13,820 bases of DNA from Lentzea aerocolonigenes (lineage in GTDB: Bacteria > Actinomycetota > Actinomycetes > Mycobacteriales > Pseudonocardiaceae): the NCBI RefSeq assembly GCF_000955955.1, contig NZ_JYJG01000492.1, forward strand, positions 1-13,820. Direction: 5' to 3'. This document shows, one piece after another, positions 8,057-13,820 of the stretch. The position numbers and the translations under genes were made by a program. Below the pieces are notes generated by a model that ran no database searches, was not told the origin of the DNA, and was given only the letters and a program-made list of their open reading frames with translations. The first letter of the stretch is position 1, and the number at the start of each line of letters is the position of its first letter.

Positions 8057-10358
8057 CCCGGCGAGTGCGGCGGCTTGGCCGCGGACGTCGTGCAGGTCGC
8101 GGTAGCGGTCCAGCGCCTCGCCGAAGAGCTGGCGGGCCTCGGCGAAGCGGTCCCTCGGCGAAGCGGTCCTGGGAGTACCGCAGACGCGCGAGTTCGGCCA
8201 GCACGTCCGCGGCGAGGCCGGGGTCGCCGACGTGCTGGACCGACGTCATCGCGACGCCGATGATCCGGTCCCTGAGGTCGTGGTTGGTCACCTGCTCGAT
8301 CGCGGTGTGGGCCGAGACGAAGTCGCACACGTGCCGGTGCAGGCCGATGGCGGCGGCGCGTTCGACCGCCACCACGAGCGCCGGTTCCTCATCCCGCAGC
8401 CAGGCGTCGAGGTCGTCGGACAGCCGTTCGGCCATGGCGGTGACGCCGTCGGGTTCCTGGTGCCCGGTGGCCGGACGCCAGGTGGACTCGGCCGGAGGGC
8501 TGTTCACGGCCGTGCAGCTCAGCAGCGCGATCCAGCCGTCCAGAACGCGGGCGATCGACGCGGTCAGCTCGGCGGGCTCGTCGGCCTCGGCTCGTTCGCG
8601 GGCGTAGAGCCGGACCAGGTCGTGCAGCCGGTAGCGCAGGACTCCCGCCGCGTCGGCACCGGACAACGTGGCCAGCTGCGCGTCGACGAGCACCTCCAGA
8701 ACCTTCTCCGCGTCCGCCTCGGACGTCTCGAGCAGCCAGCTCACCACCCAGGTGGAGAAGTCGGGCAGGCCGAGGTGTCCCATCCGGCCCAGTGCCGTGC
8801 GGGCCCCGTCGTCGAGTGCCCGGCAGCTCAACGCGATGCTGCTGCGCACGGCCAGGTCTCCCGCGGAGAGTTCGTTGAGACGGCGGCGTTCGTCGGTCAG
8901 GCGATCGGCGAGGACCCGCAACGGCAGCTGCCGCCGCGAGGCCAGGCGGGCACCGGCGATCCGCAACGCGAGCGGCAGGCGTCCGCACGCGGCGACGATC
9001 CGGTTCGCCGAGTCCACGTTCTCCGCCAGGCGCGCCTCGCCGACGATCCGCGCGAGCATGTCGTACGCCTCGCCGGGCGTCACGAGGTCCAGTTCGGTGA
9101 ACAACGCTCCGGCCAGTCCCGCGAGGCGGTCGCGCGACGAGACGAGCACGGCACAGGAGGCGCCGCCCGGCAGCAGGGGCCGCACCTGTTCCTCGGACGC
9201 GGCGTCGTCGAGCACCACGAGCACCCGGCGGCCGGCGAGCAACGTCCGGTAGAGCTCCTGGCGCTCCTGCGCCGACTCCGGCAACTGACCGGGATCCATC
9301 CCGAGCGCGGTCAGGAACCGGCCCAGGACCTCGCCTGCGGTCGCGGGCAGGTCGCTCGTACCGCGGAGCTCGGCGTAGAGCTGGCCGTCGGGGAAGGACC
9401 GGGCCGCCTCGTGCGCGGCGCGGACGGTCAGCGCGGACTTCCCGCACCCTCCCGGTCCCGCCACGATCTGCACGGCGGATGTCTCCTCGCACAGCAGGGC
9501 GACCAGTTCCTCCAGTTCCCGCGCCCGGCCGGTGAAGTCGGCGAGCGTCGCGGGCAATTGGGCGGGCGCCGTCGCGAGCGCTGTGCGGGCGACCGGTGCC
9601 GCGTCCGCCGCAACCAGCTCCAGGGTGCCGCGCAGGATAGCGGAGTGGATCGTGCCGAGCTCGGCCCCGGGTTCCACGCCGAGCTCGTCGACGAGCGCGT
9701 CCCGGCCCTCCCGGTAGCAGGCGAGCGCGTCGGCCTGCCGTCCCAGCCGGTACAGCGTCACCATGAGCTGCCCGCGCAACCGTTCGTTCACCGGCTGCCG
9801 GGCCACTGCGGCGGTCAGCTCGGCGAGGTGGTCGAATCGGCCGAGGCCCAGCTCGGCCGCGAAGCGTTCCTCCGCAACGGTCACCAGCAGTTCGTCGAGC
9901 CGCCGCGCCTCACCGCTCAGCAGCGTGTCCCGCAGGCCGGACAAGGCGGGACCGCGCGACAGCGCGACCGCCTCCCCGAGCAGCCGCGCCGCCGGCTCAT
10001 GACCGTGAACCTGGCTCTGCTGCCGGGCTTTGCCGAGCAGGACGGCGAGTTCGTCGGCGTCCACCCTGGCGTCGTCGAGGCGGACCAGGTAGCCCTGCGA
10101 CTTGGACATGATCACGTCCGGGGCGCCGTGGTCGGCGAAAGCCTTGCGCAGCTTGGAAACGTACGTCTGGATGAGCGACCGCGCGCTGACGGGCGGTTCC
10201 TCACCCCACAGCAGCTCGACCAGCCGGTTCGCCGGCACCACCCTGCCGCGTTCCAGCACCAGAGCAACCAGCAGCACCTGTGGCTTCAGACCGCCGAGCG
10301 GTACGGATCTGCCGCCCACCACGGCTTCGACCGGACCGAGCAATCGGAACTCCAGCAA
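8037..10358 (-). CDS. AfsR/SARP-type regulator with BTAD and NB-ARC domains, truncated by a frameshift
   Basis: The frame encodes 773 residues. Residues 1-95 form an OmpR-type winged helix (MLEFRLLGPVEAVVGGRSV ... SLIQTYVSKLRKAF), and about 96-245 are the bacterial transcriptional activation domain. An NB-ARC STAND ATPase follows, with Walker A GPGGCGKS (301-308), Walker B VLVVLDDA (379-386), a GLPL-like motif GRLPLAL (459-465) and an MHD-like RLHD (577-580). The TPR region begins after about 690. From about residue 736 the sequence turns into Arg/Pro-rich nonsense (GPLRRGPPALRRGAGP...) and stops, exactly at a 16-bp tandem duplication; the true continuation is in another frame (7331-8056). 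The start is a TTG with GGAGGT six bases upstream. The DNA-binding and ATPase parts remain intact, so the product may still act, perhaps without normal control. It lies 76 bases after the VanX homologue. Confidence 0.85.
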   Translation of the reverse strand: MLEFRLLGPVEAVVGGRSVPLGGLKPQVLLVALVLERGRVVPANRLVELLWGEEPPVSARSLIQTYVSKLRKAFADHGAPDVIMSKSQGYLVRLDDARVDADELAVLLGKARQQSQVHGHEPAARLLGEAVALSRGPALSGLRDTLLSGEARRLDELLVTVAEERFAAELGLGRFDHLAELTAAVARQPVNERLRGQLMVTLYRLGRQADALACYREGRDALVDELGVEPGAELGTIHSAILRGTLELVAADAAPVARTALATAPAQLPATLADFTGRARELEELVALLCEETSAVQIVAGPGGCGKSALTVRAAHEAARSFPDGQLYAELRGTSDLPATAGEVLGRFLTALGMDPGQLPESAQERQELYRTLLAGRRVLVVLDDAASEEQVRPLLPGGASCAVLVSSRDRLAGLAGALFTELDLVTPGEAYDMLARIVGEARLAENVDSANRIVAACGRLPLALRIAGARLASRRQLPLRVLADRLTDERRRLNELSAGDLAVRSSIALSCRALDDGARTALGRMGHLGLPDFSTWVVSWLLETSEADAEKVLEVLVDAQLATLSGADAAGVLRYRLHDLVRLYARERAEADEPAELTASIARVLDGWIALLSCTAVNSPPAESTWRPATGHQEPDGVTAMAERLSDDLDAWLRDEEPALVVAVERAAAIGLHRHVCDFVSAHTAIEQVTNHDLRDRIIGVAMTSVQHVGDPGLAADVLAELARLRYSQDRFAEGPLRRGPPALRRGAGPLPRPARRPRPSRRTRRDGSRVP
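8138..8169. repeat. Perfect 16-bp tandem duplication causing a frameshift
   Basis: CTCGGCGAAGCGGTCC occurs twice with no spacer, at 8138-8153 and 8154-8169. Sixteen is not a multiple of three, so the extra copy shifts the reading frame of the AfsR-like gene. With one copy deleted, the minus strand reads on as a normal TPR helix (DRFAEARQLFGEALDRYRDL). The duplication is therefore the lesion that splits the gene. Confidence 0.9.
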
Positions 10359-10364
10359 ATCGTG

Positions 10365-10370
10365 ACCTCC
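10365..10370 (-). promoter_or_regulatory. Ribosome-binding site that fixes a TTG start for the AfsR-like gene
   Basis: The minus strand reads GGAGGT, then six bases (CACGAT), then TTG CTG GAG TTC. This near-perfect Shine-Dalgarno sequence supports the TTG at 10356-10358. The resulting N-terminus, MLEFRLLGPVEA, is what family members show at the start of the winged helix. Confidence 0.75.
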
Positions 10371-10434
10371 CCGGCGTCACCACCGCAAGTAGATCACACC
10401 CGCCGGGGGTCGGAGTTCTGGAAATGCGGATATA

Positions 10435-11067
10435 TCAAGGAACAATGGGCCCGTAGACGGCTTGGGGCGATCCCGTCAGGTACGCCCAGTACCGATCGCC
10501 GTAAGACCAGTGCCACCACGCGCTCGGGTAGTTGACCAGTCCGGCGCCGCGCAACGCCTGCGCGAGGACGGCGCGGTGGTGTCGTGCGGTGGCGTCCACC
10601 GCGGGATCTTCGGTGTGAGAGCGCTCCGCCGCGGTGTCGTTGACCGCGGTGCCCAGATCGAGCTCGATCTCGTCCACCGTGCACAGGCTCAGGTCCACCG
10701 CCGCCCCGGCGACGTGCGGTGCCACCTCGGGAGGCGAACTGCGCACGCTCGCCATCTGGCGCAGCTCCGGCTCGCCGGCCCGCGGTGAGCGCGCACGGGA
10801 CTCCGCGACGGCCGACTCGAACGACGCGATCTGCAGCGCCTGCGGCCGGTACCCCTCGACGATCAGCAGTCTCAGCTCCGCCGGCAGCAACGTCTGCGCG
10901 GTGACCAGCCGGTCCACCACACCGATCCGCAAGTGCGCGTACAACCCTTCCTCGTCGGCAAGCCGGCTGTCGAGCCGAAGAGCGGCAACAGTGCGCAGGT
11001 CGACCAGGGGCTCGCCGCGCTCGCGCACCGGGATCGCCGCCACAGCGGGATCCGACAGCCACACCAT
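10435..11067 (-). CDS. VanX-type D-alanyl-D-alanine dipeptidase homologue (M15D) lacking the catalytic glutamate
   Basis: The 210-residue protein has no signal peptide and resembles the cytoplasmic VanX family, zinc enzymes that hydrolyse D-Ala-D-Ala. From the ATG, the transition-state arginine is Arg74 (VEGYRP), and the zinc ligands are His118 and Asp125 (HVAGAAVDLSL) and His186. The last motif is normally ExWH-like (EWWH), with Glu as general base. Here it reads NYPSAWWHWSYGDRYW, with Ala183 in that place; GCG instead of GAG is a one-base difference. The enzyme is predicted to be impaired or repurposed. I chose the ATG at 11067, giving MVWLSDPAVAAIPVRE, with GAGAGG eight bases upstream. A TTG at 11073 has AGGAGG at seven bases, and a GTG at 11115 would add 16 residues. 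No vanH or vanA homologue is adjacent, so this is not a resistance cluster. Confidence 0.85.
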   Translation of the reverse strand: MVWLSDPAVAAIPVRERGEPLVDLRTVAALRLDSRLADEEGLYAHLRIGVVDRLVTAQTLLPAELRLLIVEGYRPQALQIASFESAVAESRARSPRAGEPELRQMASVRSSPPEVAPHVAGAAVDLSLCTVDEIELDLGTAVNDTAAERSHTEDPAVDATARHHRAVLAQALRGAGLVNYPSAWWHWSYGDRYWAYLTGSPQAVYGPIVP

Positions 11068-11124
11068 CTCCAACGCCTCTCCTCCTGGTTCACCGTTCTG
11101 AACACGCGGTCGCACGGTGCACGC

Positions 11125-11169
11125 ACGTACTGGAATTTTTCTTTAACGCGACGTACGTCCGTCCGGACG
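11125..11169. promoter_or_regulatory. AT-rich island with palindromes between the VanX homologue and the CHAP gene
   Basis: A short AT-rich run (GGAATTTTTCTTTAA) stands out in GC-rich DNA. ACGTAC (11125-11130) lies on its left. On its right are the perfect 10-bp palindromes GACGTACGTC (11150-11159) and CGTCCGGACG (11160-11169). This lies 58-102 bases upstream of the VanX-homologue ATG and more than 165 bases upstream of the CHAP start, so it may hold a promoter and operators, most likely for the former. No sigma-factor motif is certain. Confidence 0.3.
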
Positions 11170-11240
11170 CGGCCGGCGCGTCCGATGGCGCGCACCTGGC
11201 GGCACGACGCCGTGCGCACGCGTGCTGGGCTGCGGTTAAA

Positions 11241-11313
11241 GGTTTCGTGGACCGTCTTGAAACCCCTCCTGGCGAATCTTGGATCCATCACCGGCCGGAC
11301 ACCGACCGGATCC
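11241..11313 (+). promoter_or_regulatory. Upstream region of the CHAP-repeat gene with two short repeats
   Basis: GGTTTC (11241-11246) and GAAACC (11259-11264) form a 6-bp inverted repeat with a 12-base spacer. Downstream, GGATCC occurs at 11281-11286 and again at 11308-11313 and could pair in the transcript. TTGAAA (11257-11262) and TTGGAT (11279-11284), 16 bases apart, make a weak -35/-10 pair. The coding start is 24 bases beyond the second GGATCC. All assignments here are tentative. Confidence 0.22.
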
Positions 11314-11337
11314 CGCACCAGAGTCGAGGAGAACCCC

Positions 11338-12747
11338 GTGTTCCGATCAGGAATCAGCCGCACCGGCACCGAGTCCAAGTCCGTCGGCACCGGGCTGCGC
11401 AAGACCACCCGCACCGTGCTGTCCGCGGCGCTGGCCGTGATGGCCGGCACCGTCCTGATGGCACCGCCCGCAAGCGCCGCCCCGTCCAGAGACCGCATCG
11501 TCGACGTCGCCGCCGGCAAGGTGGGCGAGGACGCCTGCTCGCCCGGCTTCTTCAACAGCTGCGGCATGGCGTGGTGCGCGGAGTTCGCCCGCTGGGTGTG
11601 GAAGGAGGGCGGCGTCTCGGATCTCAAGGGCCTCGACGGCTGGGCGCAGTCGTTCAAGACCTACGGCAAGAACAACGGGACGTACCACTCACGGTCCAGT
11701 GGGTACAAGCCGCAACCCGGCGACGCCATCGTGTTCGACTGGGACCACAAGTCGGGCGACGACCACCCGATCGACCACGTGGCCATCGTGACGAGCTCCT
11801 CCGCCACCACGGTCAACACCATCGGCGGCAACCAGGGTGACCCGAGCCGGGTCCGGAAGTCGAGCTACCAGCGTTCGAACGGCGACATCGACGGCTACAT
11901 CTCCCCCGTGGGCATCGGCGACGGCGGTGGCGGCGGCGAGAAGCCGGTCGTGAACCACAGCGTCACCGGCGACTCGTTCACGGACCTGGTGGGACGCAAG
12001 CCCGACGGCACCATCTGGGCGTACAACAACAACATCCTCCGCGACAACGGCGTCCCGTACACCTCCGGCCGCGAGATCGGCCACGGCTGGAACGCCTTCG
12101 ACACCGTCCTGTCCGCGGACGTGACCGGCGACGGCTACACGGACCTGGTGGCACGCAAGCCCGACGGCACGTTGTGGCTGTACGCCAACGACAGCAAGAA
12201 CGACGGCCTGCCCTACAGCTCCGGCCGCCAGATCGGCAACGGCTGGAACGTCTTCGACACCATCGTCGGTGCCGACCTGACCGGTGACGGCTACGCCGAG
12301 CTCGTCGGACGCAAGCCGGACGGCACGATCTGGATGTACGCCAACAACATCGTCCGCGACAACGGCAAGCCCTACAGCTCGGGCCGCGAGATCGGCCACG
12401 GCTGGAACGTGTTCGACATGCTGGTCGCGGCCGACGTGACCGGTGACGGCTACGCGGAGATGGTGGGACGCAAGGCGGACGGCACGTTGTGGATGTATGC
12501 CAACAACATCGTCCGAGACAACGGCCAGCCGTACAGCTCGGGCCGCGAGATCGGCCACGGCTGGAACGCGTTCGACACGATCATCGGTGCGAACGTGACC
12601 GGTGACGCCTTCGCCGACCTCGTCGCCCGCAAGGCAGACGGCACGATCCTGCTGTACTCCAACAACATCCTGCGCGACAACGGCCAGCCGTACAGCTCCG
12701 GCCGCCAGATCGGCAGCAGCTGGAACATCTTCGACGTCATCATGTGA
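11338..12747 (+). CDS. Secreted CHAP-domain hydrolase with five C-terminal propeller-like repeats
   Basis: The 469-residue protein starts at GTG with GAGGAG six bases upstream. A long, Arg/Lys-containing signal peptide probably ends after ASA at residue 47. A CHAP (amidase/endopeptidase) domain covers about 50-190, with candidate catalytic Cys80 (MAWCAEF), His147 (DHVAIV) and Asn165 (GGNQGD). Cys67 and Cys75 could form a disulfide. A Gly-rich linker (DGGGGGEKP) leads to five repeats of 52-53 residues at 207-259, 260-311, 312-364, 365-417 and 418-469. Each has the pattern xxVTGDGYxDLVxRKxDGTxWxYxNN followed by GRxIGxGWNxFD. CHAP enzymes cut peptidoglycan peptides or the amide to muramic acid. 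The repeats resemble FG-GAP/VCBS-like and tachylectin-like propeller blades that may bind Ca2+ and sugar. The frame is open far upstream, but the signal peptide and ribosome-binding site support this start. It is divergent from the VanX homologue. Confidence 0.9.
   Translation: MFRSGISRTGTESKSVGTGLRKTTRTVLSAALAVMAGTVLMAPPASAAPSRDRIVDVAAGKVGEDACSPGFFNSCGMAWCAEFARWVWKEGGVSDLKGLDGWAQSFKTYGKNNGTYHSRSSGYKPQPGDAIVFDWDHKSGDDHPIDHVAIVTSSSATTVNTIGGNQGDPSRVRKSSYQRSNGDIDGYISPVGIGDGGGGGEKPVVNHSVTGDSFTDLVGRKPDGTIWAYNNNILRDNGVPYTSGREIGHGWNAFDTVLSADVTGDGYTDLVARKPDGTLWLYANDSKNDGLPYSSGRQIGNGWNVFDTIVGADLTGDGYAELVGRKPDGTIWMYANNIVRDNGKPYSSGREIGHGWNVFDMLVAADVTGDGYAEMVGRKADGTLWMYANNIVRDNGQPYSSGREIGHGWNAFDTIIGANVTGDAFADLVARKADGTILLYSNNILRDNGQPYSSGRQIGSSWNIFDVIM
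11956..12744 (+). repeat. Five tandem 156-159-bp coding repeats
   Basis: The repeats start at 11956, 12115, 12271, 12430 and 12589 and encode 53, 52, 53, 53 and 52 residues. Copies three and four are the most alike, with near-identical stretches such as MYANNIVRDNG and PYSSGREIGHGWN. Copies one and five have lost part of the DxTGDGxxD loop (SVTGDSFTD and NVTGDAFAD). The close likeness suggests duplication within the gene. Confidence 0.85.
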
Positions 12748-12756
12748 CGCGGTTCT

Positions 12757-12794
12757 CCGAAGGCGCGCCCGGCGGTTGCCGGGCGCGCCTTCGG
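12757..12794 (+). terminator. Strong hairpin terminator after the CHAP-repeat gene
   Basis: CCGAAGGCGCGCCCGGC (12757-12773) pairs perfectly over 17 bp with GCCGGGCGCGCCTTCGG (12778-12794) around a GGTT loop. It lies nine bases after the stop codon. There is no long T run after it, but the stem is very GC-rich and stable. Confidence 0.85.
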
Positions 12795-13065
12795 CGTTCC
12801 ACGTCCAGCTGCCTTTGTTCCACCGCTGACGCGGCCGGTGCCGTCCGCACCGAACTGAGCGAGTACTGAGATTTAGTCAACACTGAAGCAACTGTGACAA
12901 CTCGCACAGCGCGCCAAGGCGAGAGGATCCCGTGTCCGAACGGCTTGACCATCCACCCGCTCGCCGCACCGCTCAGGAAGCTCATCGGTTGTCTGCACTA
13001 GGCTCGGGGTCGACGTCTCATCGAGGTTCACCGGCGGTCATCGCGAGTCCCAGGGAGCTACCGAC
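12795..13065. other. Gap before the RraA-family gene, no gene seen
   Basis: The non-coding stretch between the CHAP and RraA-family genes is 318 bases, and its first part is the terminator hairpin. The remainder has a somewhat AT-richer patch at about 12866-12900 and no frame with convincing coding character. A plus-strand frame from the GTG at 12932 (MSERLDHPPARR...) has a GAGAGG five bases upstream. However, it runs on out of frame into the RraA-family gene as Arg/Ser-rich shadow sequence. Confidence 0.5.
12999..13004 (+). promoter_or_regulatory. Possible -10 element for the RraA-family gene
   Basis: TAGGCT in the context CACTAGGCTCGGGG resembles the TAGRRT -10 boxes of actinobacterial housekeeping promoters. 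It would start transcription about 55 bases before the GTG. No good TTGAC-like -35 lies at 16-18 bases. Confidence 0.3.
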
Positions 13066-13806
13066 GTGGTCGAGACGCACGACATCGTTCGCCCGCCCGC
13101 GGAACTCAGCGCCGCGCTCGCGGTGCTCGGCAGCGCGACGGCCAGCGCCGAGCTCAGCCGCATGGGCATCCGCAGCGCGTTCATCCAGGGGCCGGTCACG
13201 GTGACACCCGGGATGCGCGTGGCCGGGCCGGCGTTGACGCTGCAGTTCCTGCCGAAGCGGGAGGACCTGTACCCCGCCGACGAATACGCCGAGCCGGAGA
13301 AGCAGTTGCACCGGCACGTGATGTACCACGCGCAGGCCGGCGACGTGATCGTCGTGGACGCGCGTGGTGACATGAGCAGCGGTGTGTTCGGCGAGATGAT
13401 GCTGACCTACTTCAAAGGTCGTGGCGGCGCCGGTGTCGTGGTCGACGGGTGCCTGCGCGACGTCGGTGAGGCCCGCAAGCTCGGGCTCGGGCTGTGGATC
13501 CGGGGCGCCACACCGAACTTCCACGCCCAGACCGGCATCGTGCCGGCCGCGGTGAACGTGCCGGTCGCGTGCGGTGGCACGCTCGTCGAGCCAGGCGACA
13601 TCGTCGTCGCCGATGACGACGGGGCGGTCGTGGTGCCGGTCAAGCTCGCGCCCGCACTGGTGGCCGCCGCCCAGGAACACGCGGAGTGGGAGGAGTTCTC
13701 CCGGATCCGGCTGGCCGAGGGTGGCGACCTGCGGCGGTACTACCCGCTGTCGGACGATGCCAGGGCCGAGTACGAGCGGTGGCGGGCTGATCAGGGCGAG
13801 GATTAG
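13066..13806 (+). CDS. RraA/HMG-aldolase family protein
   Basis: The 246-residue protein starts at GTG with GGGAG eight bases upstream. It has the RraA fold signatures: GVFGEMM (106-112), VVVDGCLRDVGEARKLGLGLW (124-144) and a C-terminal VEPGDIVVADDDGAVVVP (174-191). Glu110, twenty residues, then Arg131-Asp132 match the acidic-X20-Arg-Asp pattern of the metal-dependent 4-hydroxy-4-methyl-2-oxoglutarate/4-carboxy-4-hydroxy-2-oxoadipate aldolases. It is longer than E. coli RraA (about 160 residues) and nearer aldolase size, with an extra charged tail after about 205. A pyruvate-releasing aldolase is likelier than an RNase E inhibitor. Homologues are often mislabelled as menaquinone methyltransferases. 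No aromatic-degradation genes are visible nearby, so the substrate is unknown. Confidence 0.88.
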   Translation: MVETHDIVRPPAELSAALAVLGSATASAELSRMGIRSAFIQGPVTVTPGMRVAGPALTLQFLPKREDLYPADEYAEPEKQLHRHVMYHAQAGDVIVVDARGDMSSGVFGEMMLTYFKGRGGAGVVVDGCLRDVGEARKLGLGLWIRGATPNFHAQTGIVPAAVNVPVACGGTLVEPGDIVVADDDGAVVVPVKLAPALVAAAQEHAEWEEFSRIRLAEGGDLRRYYPLSDDARAEYERWRADQGED

Positions 13807-13820
13807 GGCCTGTATCGAAG

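Noticed and set aside
8232..10535. A long plus-strand open frame opposite the AfsR-like gene
   Set aside because: The opposite strand has complete winged-helix, BTAD and NB-ARC motifs, and this frame has none.
10435..11067. A vancomycin-resistance (vanHAX) cluster
   Set aside because: Only a VanX homologue is present, with no VanH or VanA neighbour and no catalytic glutamate.
10933..11337. N-terminal extension of the CHAP protein by about 135 residues
   Set aside because: The upstream part overlaps the VanX-homologue coding region and promoter DNA. The GTG at 11338 has a good ribosome-binding site and directly precedes a signal peptide.
11116..11337. A c-di-AMP (ydaO-type) riboswitch before the wall hydrolase gene
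   Set aside because: Such riboswitches are common upstream of actinobacterial wall hydrolases, but the conserved GAACCCGTCAGCTAAC-like core is not present here.
12860..12869. A 10-mer CGAGTACTGA shared with the hairpin at 5367-5376
   Set aside because: It is a single short match without surrounding similarity or symmetry, so chance is the simplest explanation.

Overview
The window is high-GC DNA with strong third-position G/C bias, GTG and TTG starts, an AfsR/SARP-type regulator, a SigE-family sigma factor and secreted proteins with Ala-rich signal peptides. This points to a filamentous actinomycete, probably in or near Pseudonocardiales or Streptomycetales; the genus cannot be fixed from the sequence. 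It holds eight recognisable loci, one of them split in two by a frameshift, plus a possible gene end at the left edge. I see no tRNA, rRNA, insertion sequence, CRISPR array or attachment site.

Layout. (1) 1-70: possible 3' end of a plus-strand gene. (2) 88-1649, minus: a SigE-family ECF-type sigma factor followed, with a one-base stop/start overlap, by a single-pass membrane protein that is probably its anti-sigma or sensor partner. (3) 1772-5326, plus: a large secreted subtilisin-family protease, divergent from the sigma gene; a 7-bp inverted repeat lies between them. (4) 5334-5373: a perfect 17-bp hairpin between convergent genes. (5) 5363-7180, minus: a half-size ABC exporter. (6) 7331-10358, minus: an AfsR-like regulator (winged helix, BTAD, NB-ARC, TPR) broken by a perfect 16-bp tandem duplication, so its TPR end lies in another frame. 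(7) 10435-11067, minus: a VanX-type D-Ala-D-Ala dipeptidase homologue whose catalytic glutamate position is alanine. (8) 11338-12747, plus: a secreted CHAP-domain hydrolase with five 52-53-residue propeller-like repeats, followed by a strong hairpin terminator. (9) 13066-13806, plus: an RraA/HMG-aldolase family protein.

How the parts may work together. The sigma and membrane-protein pair look like a signal-transduction unit, and the adjacent divergent protease could be a target. The VanX homologue and the CHAP hydrolase face away from each other and both belong to families acting on peptidoglycan or its precursors, so the centre-right part has a cell-wall theme. The AfsR-like gene lies just downstream of the VanX homologue and upstream of the exporter on the same strand, which would suit a local regulator. 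These links are inferred from position and are not shown by the sequence.

I did not find a clearly new multi-gene system. The strongest observations are the frameshifting 16-bp duplication, the missing catalytic glutamate in the VanX homologue, and the CHAP enzyme with a five-repeat propeller-like tail.
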